DNA of 64,000 nucleotides. It comes from Phymorhynchus buccinoides. Lineage: Eukaryota; Mollusca; Gastropoda; Neogastropoda; Raphitomidae. Position numbers and translations under genes: made by a program. Below the pieces are notes generated by a model that worked only from the letters and a program-made list of their open reading frames with translations, made no database searches and was not told where the DNA came from. Location of the stretch: the NCBI GenBank assembly GCA_017654935.2, contig CM065698.1:2288301-2352300 (forward strand). Direction: 5' to 3'. How positions within the stretch are numbered: the stretch's first letter is position 1; each line of letters starts with the position of its first letter. Shown here piece by piece: positions 44,397 through 57,400 of the stretch.

Positions 44397-44564
44397 CTAT
44401 TTTACGATATTGCTGCCTGATTTGTTGACATGGTTGTGATACAGAAGTTGCCATGCTTGATGCGCACAATGTATGCTGCCAACAGTTTTCATTTTTGTTT
44501 TAAAATGTAGCAAGAATATTTACCCCTTTGATTACCACATCGTGTAATAATAATAATAATAAAC

Positions 44565-44640
44565 GGACACTTATATAGCGCTTTTTATCGAGCACAAAGC
44601 GCTTTACAATCAGCATTGAAACACAGACATACACACGTAC
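44565..44640. repeat. Tail-type interspersed repeat (tatagcgctttttatcgagc)
   Basis: Contains cacttatatagcgctttt and gcacaaagcgctttacaatc after a (TAA)n run. Related in kind to 14275-14330. Confidence 0.55.
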
Positions 44641-45040
44641 ACACAGACAACACACACACACACATGCACGCGAGTGAACGCGTTCTTGCACACAGACATA
44701 CACACATTTCATCAAACACACAGAAAACACATTCTCACTGAAACGCACACAAAACACATTACTTACATAAACATACACTTGTACAAACATGCGCGCACAC
44801 ACAGACAAACGCACATGCGCACTCGCTTACACAAACACGCACATGCACTCACACTCAGACACATACTCGCACACACTCACCCCACCCCCCTCTCTCTAGC
44901 CGAACACAATCTCTCCTGCACACACATACACATGCAAGCACATATACCCACACAGCACACACAGCACACACCTGCACACCTGCTCGGAAGAGCGTCCATA
45001 GGCGCACGCACACTCACACTCGCGCACACGCTCACAAATG
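44640..45040. repeat. CA-rich low-complexity region
   Basis: Irregular CA-rich sequence with no repeat unit. The 154-codon ORF across it is low complexity. Confidence 0.7.
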
Positions 45041-45290
45041 ACATACATTGTACAGGCTTGATGCATATTTTTGTGTGCTTAACAACATTGAAGAGGTCAG
45101 TTGAAGATGGTGACTCTCAGGTCTTGTTGTTAAGATGACAGACAACAAAAGAGGATGAGGAAAGTGTAGTTTTTGTACGACAGATATTAATGAATGGCTA
45201 TGCAAATTATTTTGAACTTATAGACATTTTTTTTCTTCTTCAATCCGTTTGAAGAATTCTAACTTTTTTTTTCAGTGTTAAAAAGTGGGA

Positions 45291-45455
45291 TACAGTGGAA
45301 CCTCCCTTATAAGACCTTAAAAAATCATTCCAAAATGAGGTCTTATAAGGGAGGTAATTTTAATGCTTACAAAGAAGGGCAATGTCTCAGAGACGTAGGT
45401 CTTATGTGGGAGGGAGTCTTATAATGGGAGGTCTTATAAGGGAGGTTCCACTGTA
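45291..45455. mobile_element. MITE tacagtggaacctcccttat, opposite orientation
   Basis: Same inverted ends as 42700-42879, with the interior reversed (gaggtcttataagggaggta, ttttaatgcttacaaag, caatgtctcagagacgtagg). Flanking TA present. Confidence 0.85.
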
Positions 45456-45869
45456 GTACTTGCTTCCATGGTCCCATCTTTTGCTGGTTCATTCAATGTT
45501 TAATGGTAGATTTCATTCAATGTTTACCAGGTTTTTTTCAAAACGGTAGGTTGCTTCCCGTGAATTTGTTTTCATTTTTTGACTTCATGTTTTTAATGTG
45601 TTTGTCTCTCTGTCTGTCTCTCTCTTCATTGAAACAACATTCTGTCTATTCCCAGCATTATTAACTATGAAATGGTCATTGTTTAGCATCCAAAAGCCAG
45701 ATAATGTGAGTTTTTGTAAAGGTGAGTTATCACTGGCTGCATAATATACAAATCAGAAACTGGTTTGGGTATGTCAGATTTGAAATATGAATGACGTATT
45801 GACTGTGAAAAAAATGATTCTGTGATGCAATTTGGCATTGATTTGTTTGTTGGCATTTTGGGCATATTC

Positions 45870-46095
45870 TAGTCACACAGACTTATCTCTGTGAAATTCG
45901 GGCTGATCTCCCCTGTAGAGCGTGTCACCGCAAGCGCAGCGCCCACCTTTTTTTTTTGGGGGGGGGTCATGCCAGGCAGCATGATTTCTCCCTGCTGTTA
46001 TCGACTTTTAACTGCCGTGGGATTTCTTTTACATGTCAGGCTAGTTTTATGTCCCCATCCGAAGGACTTGATGCATGGCAATTGATGGTGAGAGC
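45870..46095 (-). mobile_element. Truncated SINE, reverse orientation
   Basis: Reverse complement holds gtccttcggatggggacata, catgtaaaagaaatcccacg, gcagttaaaagtcgataaca and gcagggagaaatcatgctgc, then ends in cagagataagtctgtgtgac. This is the body and tail of the SINE family at 5105 and 8862. The tRNA-like head is missing. Confidence 0.75.
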
Positions 46096-46280
46096 TTTTG
46101 GACGGTCCCTGATTAGAAGGCTCCGATTTGGATCATTTGATCCGCCAATTCAGGGATACTAGATGATGCATACTGATGAGAATGATAAAATATCGTATGG
46201 TGACTCGTTAAAAATGTTATGAACTTGTAATTTATGATGAAATGTGTATCCTGTTGTGATTTTGAGTGTTTGTCTTTTTA

Positions 46281-46430
46281 TACAGTGGAACCTCCCTATA
46301 AAGACCTTCCCTAAGAGACCCTCCCTATAAAGACCTTCCCTGTTAGACCCTCCCTATTAAGACCTTCCTTATTAGACCCTCCCTATTAAAAACATTCCCT
46401 ATTAAGACTCCCTCTCTCTAAGATGTTCAC
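46281..46430. mobile_element. Solo left end of the tacagtggaacctccc family with internal repeats
   Basis: Begins tacagtggaacctcccta and continues as degenerate repeats of agaccctccctataaagacc. No matching right end is seen close by. A lone right end (ggggaggttccactgta) is at 49430-49446. Confidence 0.6.
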
Positions 46431-46454
46431 TGAGATAAGTTGATGAGGGGGAGG

Positions 46455-46480
46455 AAGGGGGGGGGGGGGGGGGGGGGGGC
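46455..46480. repeat. Poly-G run
   Basis: About 22 G. Confidence 0.9.
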
Positions 46481-46849
46481 TGTAGACTACATCATTGTTT
46501 CCCTGATTAGAGTGAGACAAACTGGAGATAACTTGTAACGTTGGGGTCATAAGTTCAGCTGGAGTCAGCATCCAGTCCGCAGACAGCAACAAAAGTTAAA
46601 GACCGCTCGTGTCTGGTTAAAGTCGCTCAATTTTATTTTTATTATTTTATTGAGGCCTGTGTGTTGAAGCGGTGCTTAGTGTTGTGGACATGGCAGTTGG
46701 TGTGGGTAGTGGGGGACATGTGCTTGTCCGTTTCCATTTGTTACTGCTGAATGTCGTAGCTTCAAGCACTGGGCAACGAAACAGTGACCTTTGGCCAACT
46801 GGGGGGTCAAATGCTTGTGGCAAGCTGATTGTAGAGGACATGCTATTAT

Positions 46850-46871
46850 GAGAGAGAGCGAGAGAGAGAGA

Positions 46872-46915
<44 letters not shown>

Positions 46916-46962
46916 GAGAGAGACAGAGAGAGAGACACAGAGAGAGACACAGAGAGAGAGAG
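46850..46962. repeat. (GA)n microsatellite
   Basis: GA with a few GC and CA units. Confidence 0.95.
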
Positions 46963-47114
46963 CCTTGTCTTCAGAAAACCTGAACTTCACAGACGTCTTT
47001 GTGACTATAAAGTACCCAATACCTAATGGAAAATAATAGTTGCATATGCTCTAAAAATAAGCAAACATGTGGCAGGGTACTTGGCAGTGAATGTCTGTGT
47101 TTTGATGTAATGCG

Positions 47115-47267
47115 TACCGTATTTCACGGACTATAAGGCGCACCCCCCCAAATTCGACTCAACATGTGGATTTTGTTCCTCTTTCCTTACCGTCTTGTCA
47201 GTCACGTGTTAAGGCGCAGGGGTCTCGGTCTGGGGAAAAGCATCACTTTATAGTCCGTAAGATACGG
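47115..47267. mobile_element. MITE of the accgtatttcacggactata family
   Basis: Ends accgtatttcacggactata and tatagtccgtaagatacgg, with ggcgcacccccc and aaggcgcaggggtctcggtc inside. This is the most complete copy of the family in the window. Confidence 0.85.
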
Positions 47268-47429
47268 CACATGCTATTTTGTTTGAAGTTTTTGATGATG
47301 GGTTTATTTGGTATGTGTAGATGCCAGTTCAAGCTAGCTGTAATGTATGCACTGTCATGTATTATTATGCATAATGTGCTTTGTGATGTGTTATTTTGTG
47401 CAGACTGGAAACGAGGAAATGGTAAGTAT

Positions 47430-48030
47430 GGGGGTTAGGCTGGGTGGGGTAGGAAGGAGGGGGGTAGCCTTTTTTTTCTTTCTTTTTTTGCGGGGTGGGG
47501 TAGAGGGCAGTTAGGGGAGGGGTAGTGGAGGTCGCGAGATTGGTAAGGTAGGGGGAGGGTGGGGGATTAAGTCCCCGTGCTGGGGAGCTGTGCGCAGTCT
47601 ACCACCCCCCACACCCCCTGCCCCCTTTCACTCCCTGCCCCTCACCTAGGGCAGATATGTGATAGGTAGGTAGGCAGAGGGTGTTTTTTTGCTTTGTTTT
47701 GGGATTGTTGGTTTTTTGTTTTGCTAGGTTTGGAGGGGGGTAGACTATCCCCTCTCTCTCACATAGAATAAATAGAAGATAGATTGGTTGGTAGGTAGGC
47801 AGAGGGTGTTTTTTTGCTTTGTTTTTGGGATGTTTTGTTGTTATGTTCTGTTATGTTATGAGGGGGGTAGGCTAACGTCCGTTGGGGTTTTGAGTTGAGT
47901 GCAACTCATGGTACGATGAGAGGACACTACCCCCCTCTTGTTTAGAGCAGGTAGATAAGATAGGATGTAGATAGGTAGGTAGGTTGGTAAGTAGGCAAGT
48001 AACGTGCCCTTGGAAGTCCGGACCAATAGT
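47430..48030. other. G-rich region with GGTAGGTA repeats
   Basis: Contains two copies of a ggtaggcagagggtgttttt segment (about 47670 and 47795) and short taggtagg runs. No gene was recognised. Confidence 0.6.
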
Positions 48031-48069
48031 AAAGCAAGAGCTGCACAGTAACTGATCTTCAACAGTGAT

Positions 48070-48735
48070 GGAACATCCTGGTCTTTTCTGAACAGCTAGG
48101 AGGCATTAGTACTGGCTCTGAGTACTGCTGCTGAGGGATTAGTTGACTCCCCACACCAGCTGCCTTATGGAACAGCCTGGTCTTTTCTGAACAGCTAGGA
48201 GGCATTAGCACTGGCTCTGAGTACTGCTGCTGAGGGATTAGTTGACTCCCCACACCAGCTGCCTTATGGAACAGCCTGGTCTTTTCTGAACAGCTAGGAG
48301 GCATTAGCACTGGCTCTGAGTACTGCTGCTGAGGGATTAGTTGACTCCCCACACCAGCTGCCTTATGGTACAGCCTGGTCTTTTCTGAACAGCTAGGAGG
48401 CATTAGCACTGGCTCTGAGTACTGCTGCTGAGGGATTAGTTGACTCCCCACACCAGCTGCCTTATGGAACAGCCTGGTCTTTTCTGAACAGCTAGGAGGC
48501 ATTAGCACTGGCTCTGAGTACTGCTGCTGAGGGATTAGTTGACTCTCCCCACACCAGCTGCCTTATGGTACAGCCTGGTCTTTTCTGAACAGCTAGGAGG
48601 CATTAGCACTGGCTCTGAGTACTGCTGCTGAGGGATTAGTTGACTCTCCCCACACCAGCTGCCTTATGGTACAGCCTGGTCTTTTCTGAACAGCTAGGAG
48701 GCATTAGCACTGGCTCTGAGTACTGCTGCCATCAG
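48070..48735. repeat. 99-bp tandem repeat, about 6.7 units, open on the minus strand
   Basis: Units hold cctggtcttttctgaacagc, taggaggcattagcactggc, tctgagtactgctgctgagg and gattagttgactccccacac. The unit is 33 codons, so the minus strand reads a repeated peptide (LMPPSCSEKTRLFHKAAG...) through several units until 2-bp insertions (gactctcccc) shift the frame. No start context or flanking exon was found. Confidence 0.9.
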
Positions 48736-49425
48736 TTCAGCTAAGTTTGCGTTGATGTAACGACAAAACCATCAACAATTTCAGAGAACAAAAATGATTC
48801 TAAAGCAAGTCTAGGCAGATGCAGAGAAGACTCGGAGATTGCATTTTTGTCTTAAAAATCAGTTTTAGAATGTTTATAATCCTTTCAAATCCAGTCCTTT
48901 GTAATCTTCAAGCTAGTGTTCAGTTATCTAAACTAACGGTAATCATTAATGCGAGTTGAGTAAAAGACTTGTATTAACTTTTTTTTCTGTAGGGGTCCAG
49001 TGGGTTTAGGGGTAGCTTCTGACAGTTCCACAGATACTTTTTCCCTAGGGGAGCACAGTTAGTTCAAACCATGTTGATATTAGATCTTTACGCAAATTTT
49101 TCAACAGAGGGGTGGTTAGTTGAAATAATAAATTTATGTGAAGGGGGGGGGGGGGGGGAGAAAAAAGGTGCCCTTAGCTGATTGAACCTGGGTGCATCAG
49201 AACATGTACAGTTTTGAAGTCCAGCTCTCTATCCACCAGACCAACCAGCTCCCATACCTCTTGATGTGAAAACTAATATATACGATTTAAAATCACAAAA
49301 TGGAATAAAAACAACCCAACACAGTATAGATGTTTCTTGGATGCTTTATTGAATAGCTAGGTGCGAGAAGCGTGTGCCTGTCCACCTCCAGACCTCTCCC
49401 TGCTAAGGTCAGATTTCTCCAGGTG
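48736..49425. other. Non-coding interval
   Basis: A short G run at 49143-49160. Nothing else was recognised. Confidence 0.4.
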
Positions 49426-49689
49426 TTCATGGGGAGGTTCCACTGTATGGAGTTTGTTCAAACATGAACAAGAGCGGACACACTTCTAAAATGGAGCAAA
49501 AAAGTTAAACAGCCTTTTGCATAAGTGTAAAATATTTCAGAGTAATTGGCATATGTATTTTTTTGGGTAAATCAATCAAAATTCAGCCTATTTGTCGACC
49601 TGCATTACCAATTTCACTTGACCTGCAAATGACCTTATGGGTTAACACCCACACCAACGATAGGGGTTGCTTAACGTTTGGGCTCCAGT

Positions 49690-49890
49690 TTAGTTGTACA
49701 AATGGCATTTCTGTCATCTATCTTTTTGACTTATTGGCCCAATCGCCTGCCTTTAAAAAAAAATATCTTCCAAATAATCAAGCTCCACCGACATCAGAAT
49801 GTGTCGGCTGTACGCAGCGGGGAGACAGTGAAAAATGAAAAATGAACACATACGTACCTTACACATTATGGCCATATGGCCTGGGAACGC
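49690..49890 (+). mobile_element. Diverged copy of the dispersed element (satellite source family)
   Basis: Holds gtcatctatctttttgactt, attggcccaatcgcctgcct, cttccaaataatcaagctcc and ttatggccatatggcctggg. These match 31400-31680 and, in reverse, 34060-34260. Confidence 0.6.
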
Positions 49891-50294
49891 AGAAGAAGAA
49901 TATTAAGATTATAGCCCTGTCAACAATTAAGGCCATGTCAGGGCTGTCGCCATGTTAAACCTTACCACGTATATAAGAAGTAAATCACATACAGTCCAAT
50001 GCTTGTATGACATCAGGGTTTCTGATTTTCACCTCTTAAGGGGTACGCTCACCCCCTATTCAGTTACATAATTTCACTCCCAATTTGAAAGGGTCAGAAA
50101 ACTTGCCAGGAACTCCACCCCACTTTCACCCATGCGTTCACACACACATGCACACACTAAAACAAATACTCACGTGCGTGCATGCTTTTACAAAACACAC
50201 TCACAAAGATGCATGCACAAGAACACACATACAAACGCTTGCACACACACACACACACACAGAGGGAGCCTAAGAGGACGCCAAAGAAGTGCGT

Positions 50295-50790
50295 CTTCCA
50301 ATGAGCAGTGAGCTTTCAACGATCTAGGCCTTTATCTATGTGCACAATCTTCCAATGAGCAGTGAGCTTTCAACGATCTAGGCCTTTATCTTTGTGCACA
50401 ATCTTCCAATGAGCAGTGAGCTTTCAACGATCTAGGCCTTTATCTTTGTGCACAATCTTCCAATGAGCAGTGAGCTTTCAACGATCTAGGCCTTTATCTA
50501 TGTGCACAATCTTCCAATGAGCAGTGAGCTTTCAACGATCTAGGCCTTTATCTATGTGCACAATCTTCCAATGAGCAGTGAGCTTTCAACGATCTAGGCC
50601 TTTATCTATGTGCACAATCTTCCAATGAGCAGTGAGCTTTCAACGATCTAGGCCTTTATCTATGTGCACAATCTTCCAATGAGCAGTGAGCTTTCAACGA
50701 TCTAGGCCTTTATCTTTGTGCACAATCTTCCAATGAGCAGTGAGCTTTCAACGATCTAGGCCGATATGTCTTTGTGCACAATCTTCTAGA
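50295..50790. repeat. 54-bp tandem repeat, about nine units
   Basis: Units hold cttccaatgagcagtgagct, ttcaacgatctaggccttta and tctatgtgcacaat. Very uniform; the only frequent variant is tctatg/tctttg. Confidence 0.95.
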
Positions 50791-51105
50791 TTTTTAGATG
50801 TAGGCTAGATGTATCGAAGCAGGTGGTTGAAATATATCGTTAGCTTTCTAAAAAGTAACAGCTGTGTTAACGCGCAAGTCGATCATTTCAATGCGTCATC
50901 TCACACCCTAAATGAGATTTTAAAGGGTAAATCTCACGCATGGTTTGAGATTCTAGGGGGTGATTTGAGAGTTCTAGTGCGTAAATACGCACAATCTCTA
51001 CATTTTCAGAAACCCTGGCTTACATTTTCTTAACCTTTCAGAATTATTTTTGTAAATTTCAGAATTAAAACGAAAATCAAATAATTCAAAATCACATCTT
51101 GTTCC

Positions 51106-51222
51106 TCTTCAGGGGGCTTTGTCCCTGGCCCCCATCAGGGGCTTTGTCCCTGAACCCATTCAGGGGGCTTTGTCCCTGGCCCCCATCAGGGGCTTTGTCC
51201 CTGAACCCCACCGAGGGGGTCT
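51106..51222. repeat. gggggctttgtccctg repeats
   Basis: Four alternating units of agggggctttgtccctggcc / aggggctttgtccctgaacc. Interrupted by the MITE at 51227 and resumed at 51428 (acccctggactccccc). Confidence 0.8.
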
Positions 51223-51226
51223 GTGC

Positions 51227-51427
51227 CGGTGTGGCATTCTCAAAATGGATTTGTTTTCAACATGTCTGCGCATGTGCGAAATCGATCATGATTTACCATC
51301 AAATTTTCTTTTGTGTATTCGACACTAAATTGACCCTAAACCTATCCTAAACCTTATCCCTACCCCTAACTCTTTCGCACATGCGCAGACATGTTGAGAA
51401 CAAATCCATTTTGAGAACGCCACACCG
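51227..51427. mobile_element. MITE with about 55-bp inverted ends
   Basis: Left end cggtgtggcattctcaaaat..ggatttgtt..caacatgtctgcgcatgtgc pairs with a right end that is its reverse complement apart from a few mismatches. The interior has cctaaacctatcctaaacct. Sits right at the visible left border of the second duplication copy. Confidence 0.88.
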
Positions 51428-54400
51428 ACCCCTGGACTCCCCCACCTCTTTTTCGTCTTCTTTGCTTCTCAGATAATCTCATCTCTGGTCACCAAATACT
51501 GTAACATTAGGAAAATGGAGGTCACTGGTTCAAACCTTAAAAGCAAATAATACAAAATATTATGAAGTTATCCTTAGCATACCGTTTTTTAAAGACCCCC
51601 CCCCACGTCACGTGTCACATTCCCTCTTATGCTAGGAAGATTTCTTAAGATTTGATTACCAGCTGTAAGAGGGAAAACACATGAAAAACTGTGAATTTGA
51701 CACGTGACGTGGTAGGTCTTTAAACATGATAATTTTAGGTAAGCATACATGTGATTCAAATAAAAACTAAATGTGGCGTGCACAACAAGGATCAAAACGT
51801 GCCTCAATAGAAACAAGCATTGAAGGAGAAAACTTCATTGAAACTTCTTTCCTTTACCCCGTATTAAACAAACACACAGCTGTACTGTATTTTACGGACT
51901 ACAAGGTGCACTTCATTATAAGGATCACCTACCAAATTTTACAGAAAATGTTGATGTTATAGTTCCTTGCTATATTATCAGTCACATCGTAAGGCGCAGG
52001 GGTCTCAGTCAAGAAAAACAGTATCGCCTTATAGTCCGTAAAATATGGGGGTAGTTTAAACAATGGAATGTACTTTTCATAAAATAATTATTAGTTTTTC
52101 ATCAGATTTGTTCCGTGTTGAAAGTAATCTCAGATCACATTTGCAGTTCATTGAGAGAAAAAACGAGAAAAAAACTTACAAACTACAATAAAAACACAAC
52201 AGAAAAACACATCAGATCTCCTGTCACAAAAGTCATTTTAACCGAAAGAAGAAAGCTTTTGATACAATGTAGACAAACGCCGAGCTGACACTGCTTTATG
52301 GAAGATTTGCTGGATATGATTGAGGAGGAACAAAGACAAACGCTGAGCTGACACTGCTTCATGGAAGATTTGCTGGATATGATTGAGGAGGAACAAAAAT
52401 AAACCTTCTAAGGAGCTGTGCACATTACACTCCGAAACCTCATGCACATATCCAGGGGTAATTGCCTACACGTGGTATCACAAGAGGAAAACAGAAGGGT
52501 GATAACACGCTTAGGCAACTTCCCCTCGATATCCGCAAATAGGTCAAAGAACTTCAGATATAAGCTGTGCCGGTCCCCGGTGAGCGCTACGCTAGCCGGA
52601 TTGGTCCAGCCCGGATACTGCGAAAAGGCCTAGGGTCAACTCTTAAAAAGCTGTCAACACCACCAGACAGTAAAACAAAGACATTTGTCTTTATTTTTAA
52701 AAAAAAAGAAAAGTATTTTATATTTCAATTCTCAGTGCGCTCTCCCAGTTCCGTGGAGTACATTAGCCTTCATAGGCTCCTTCGACGTATGGTACCAGAA
52801 CCAGAACCAGAACCAGAAGTGGATGGGATAAGCGTTTTCATCCGCATGTGCTTATCCCATCCGCTTATTTCTCAAGTTCTTTTACTTTTCTTGCGGATAT
52901 GTGCATGAGGTGTGACTGGTTGCTGTACAGGAAAGAAGGAAGAGGTTTCCACATGTAATGTGCACAGCCCCTAAGCCTTAAGGTTCTTCATAATGTACTT
53001 TTCTTGCGGATATGTGCATGAGGTGTGACTGGTTGCTGTACAGGAAAGAAAGAAGAGGTTTTGGAGTGTAATGTGCACAGCCCCTAAGCCTTAAGGTTCT
53101 TCATAATGTACTTTTCTTGCGGATATGTGCATGAGGTGTGACTGTGGTTGCTCTACAGGAAAGAAAGAAGAGGTTTTGGAGTGTAATGTGCACAGCCCCT
53201 AAGCCTTAAGGTTCTTCATAATGTACTTTTCTTGCGGATATGTGCATGAGGTGTGACTGTGGTTGCTCTACAGGAAAGAAAGAAGAGGTTTTGGAGTGTA
53301 ATGTGCACAGCCCCTAAGCCTTAAGGTTCTTCATAATGTACTTTTCTTGCGGATATGTGCATGAGGTGTGACTGTGGTTGCTCTACAGGAAAGAAAGAAG
53401 AGGTTTCCACATGTAATGTGCACAGCCCCTAAGCCTTAAGGTTCTTCATAATGTACTTTTCTTGCGGATATGTGCATGAGGTGTGACTGGTTGCTGTACA
53501 GGAAAGAAAGAAGAGGTTTTGGAGTGTAATGTGCACAGCCCCTAAGCCTTAAGGTTCTTCATAATGTACTCATACGTACGTTCCACAAGAATAGTCTGAC
53601 ACTGATGTGATCACAAAACGTACAGCCTTTGACAATTCCATGGTACAGTCAAACCTCTATTTTAACACTTCCAGAAAGTCAGGAAAAATCGGTCTTAAAT
53701 TGGAGGGGTCTTATAACGGAGGTGGGTTTTATGCGTAAATCATATTTGTAGTAAAATACATTACATCCATGCAAAAAAACTCGGTCTTAAATGAGAGGTC
53801 TTTTAATGGAGGTGGGTTTTAAAAATTATAGTAAGATCCATGCCCCCAAAAATCAGTCTTAACCCCTTGACTGCCAGAGAAAATTAAAGAAAAAATCAAA
53901 TCATTGTACAAATCATGCCATGAAAAAGACAAACTGATAGAGCCAATCTGGCAAAAATGGTCTGGGGATATAACTCTCTTGAATTGTGTTAGAGCAAAAA
54001 CCAGCATATCAGGGTTATTCCTCTTCATCTGATGACTTCATCAGTGATGTCATCAAGTCAGTATGTGATACGTTATATGGCAGTCAAGGAGTTAAATGAG
54101 GTCTTTTAACGGAGGGTCTTATAATAGAGGTTTGACTGTATAAACAGCCAAGTACTTGTACAGTTAATGAACACTGGTAACATAGAAATGGTGAAAATGC
54201 TGTGGTTATTTGTGGGGGATTCTTAGCACCAAATTGGACAGACAGAATTGTTGATCGCTTCATCTGCCGATATTCTTCACACAATGTCAATTTGACTGAA
54301 CACTTGTGGTGTTTGGGTAATGTTGGAAAATATGGCGAAAATAGTAAGCACCTTCTTTTTTTCCCTCAAAACAAAAATAAATTAAACTGTTACATTTTTT

Positions 54401-57400
54401 CACTCTTAAAAAGGCTTCCTGATTTAACTGTTTTTTTCCGAACGAAATTTATAGCTAACAAAAATTATTTTGTTTGAAAGTTTAATTTGACGTCACTGGC
54501 TCTATCCTTGACACAGTGCTGAATGCCCTGGGCACAACACTGTGCTGAATGCCCTGGGCACAACATTGTGGAACAAACATTGTAGCAGCTTGCTCGTTTG
54601 TTTTACTTCCCCTAAGAAATGTGCTGAATGCCCTGGGCACAACATTGTGCAATCCAATCCGCCTATTTTTTACATCAGTGAACGGGGTTTCATTACAGAA
54701 TTTGCGGATTGGGTATCCAATGTGTGCATGACAAAAATTGAAGACTGCATATCTCTCTTATAAAGCTTGTACTGTTCACTTTAAATAACAAAAAATAATG
54801 ATAAAATAAGGGTATGTGCACATTAGATCCGCAATCAGCAAGTTCCGCACGGACCCCGTTCCCTTCCCCTAAGAAATGAGCAGACGCAGACACTCATCCA
54901 CAATCCAATCCGCCTATTTTTTATGACATCAGTGAACGGGGTTTCATTACAGAATTTGTTAGGATTGGCACAGTATCCAATGTGTGCATGACAAAAATTG
55001 AAGACTGCATATCTTTATAAAAAAAGGAAGCAAAGTGGTCCAAAAAATGAAGGCCAGCATATGAACTTGTTCCAAAGGAAGATGGCACAGTGGTCCAAAC
55101 AATAGCTATGGCCAGCTATATGACCCATTGTTAGGAATGAACGCACAGTGGTCCAAACAATGAAGTAGCTATATGAACCATTGTTAGGAAGGAAGGTGGC
55201 AAGTGGTCCAAATTATTAGCATGGCCAGATATGAACCAATGTTAGGAAGGAAGATGGCAAGTGGTCCAAACAATGAAATGGCCAGCTATAGGAACCACAA
55301 GGAAGGAAGGTGGCACAGTGGTCCAAACAATGAGCTATGGCCATATGAACTATATGAACCATTGTTAGGGAAGGAAGGTGGCACAGTGGTCCAAACAATG
55401 AGCTATGGCCAGCTATATGAACCATTGTTAGGAAGGAAGGTGGCACAGTGGTCCAAACAATGAGCTATGGCCAGCTATATGAACCATTGTTAGGAAGGAA
55501 GGTGGCACAGTGGTCCAAACAATGAACCATGGCCAGCTATATGAACCATTGTTAGGAAGGAAGGTGGCACAGTGGTCCAAACAATGAGCTATGGCCAGCT
55601 ATATGAACCATTGTTAGGAAGGAAGGTGGCACAGTGGTCCAAACAATGAGCTATGGCCAGCTATATGAACCATTGTTAGGAAGGAAGGTGGCACAGTGGT
55701 CCAAACAATGAGCTATGGCCAGCTATATGAACCATTGTTAGGAAGGAAGGTGGCACAGTGGTCCAAACAATGAGCTATGGCCAGCTATATGAACCATTGT
55801 TAGGAAGGAAGGTGGCACAGTGGTCCAAACAATGAGCTATGGCCAGGTATATGAACCATTGTTAGGAAGGAAGATGGCACAGTGGTCCAAACAATGAGCT
55901 ATGGCCAGCTATATGAACCATTGTTAGGAAGGAAGGTGGCACAGTGGTCCAAACAATGAGCTATGGCCAGCTATATGAACCACTGTTAGGAAGGAAGGTG
56001 GCACAGTGGTCCAAACAATGAGCTATGGCCAGCTATATGAACCATTGTTAGGAAGGAAGGTGGCACAGTGGTCCAAACAATGAGCTATGGCCAGCTATAT
56101 GAACCATTGTTAGGAAGGAAGGTGGCACAGTGGCTAACACCTTTGTCTGCCAATTTCAATGCGTGAGTGACCACGGGTTCGAATCCCGGCCTCGCCCTTT
56201 CTTTCTACTTCAACAGGGGGAAAATCGAACTAAACGTCGAATCCTTCGGAAGCGGACTTAAAGCTAGTCTTACCTGTGCGCTTTTATGCACGAAAAATTC
56301 CCACAGCAGTTAAAAGTCAATATGCCCAGGTAAAAGTCGATTTATTTATTTAATTTTTTTTTCCATTATAGTCCCGTCAACAGCTACGGTCATCTCAGGA
56401 CTGTCACCGCGTAAAGTTCGACCACTTAGTACAAAAGTCGATAAGAGCAGGTAAAAGTCGGTAACAGCAGGGAGAAATCCTGCTGCCTGGCATGATCAAA
56501 TTGATAGCTAGGTTTTCCAAGTCCTCTACACCTCCCACCCCTCAAGAAAAATGGGGGAGCAGTCCGAATTTCGCAGATCTAAGTCTCTGCGACTAGAATA
56601 CACTGAATACTAAAACACAAAAGCACAGGATAACATCCTTTCACAATAGTGATTCTACAATAGTGATTCTACAATAGTGATGATTCTACAATAGTGATTC
56701 TACAATAGTGATGATTCTACAATAGTGATTCTACAATAATGCCACTGAGCACAGAATTAAAATGTACCACCACCTGCATCTCAGACTGACAAAAATCAAG
56801 AAAAGAGTTTGAACAATTTAAAGATGCACCCTGACGGATGAGTTTTTTGCAAGAAACACGTTGAGATCACCAGACAGACAGCCTTTTCAAGGATCGGAAC
56901 ACTCACTTTGCTCTGATTTCCTAAAAATCAAACTGTCAAAACGGCGATTCCTCCTTGGCGGAGATGCCGGAGAGAGTGAGCCATTTTGGAGGGGTGGGTG
57001 GAGGTCACTCTCTTGTGGTTGAAGCGTTTTGAGGAAGCGTTTTTCTTTTTTTTTTGTAGTGCAGTAAAACAAAAATTGGAGCTGTTCTAGTTTTCCTTTC
57101 TTGTGAGCGAAAACTCCTTTAGAATAAACTGTATAAAATTTACAAAAAATAAAGATAAAAAAAAGGCTTGTATTGCGAACATTTCGTGCAAACGATTTGG
57201 TCTAAACGCAGGCGGCCATTCTCTTTGGGTGAAAGAATTTGACTTCCTTTTCACCTCCGCCAAAGAGGAATCGCCGATTTGACGGTTTGATTTCTAGGAA
57301 AACCAGAGCAAAGCGAGTGTTGCAATCTCTGTAAAGAGTTTGTTTTCCTGGTGATCTGGACGTGTTTCTTACAAAAAAAACTCATCCGTCAGGGTGGCCC

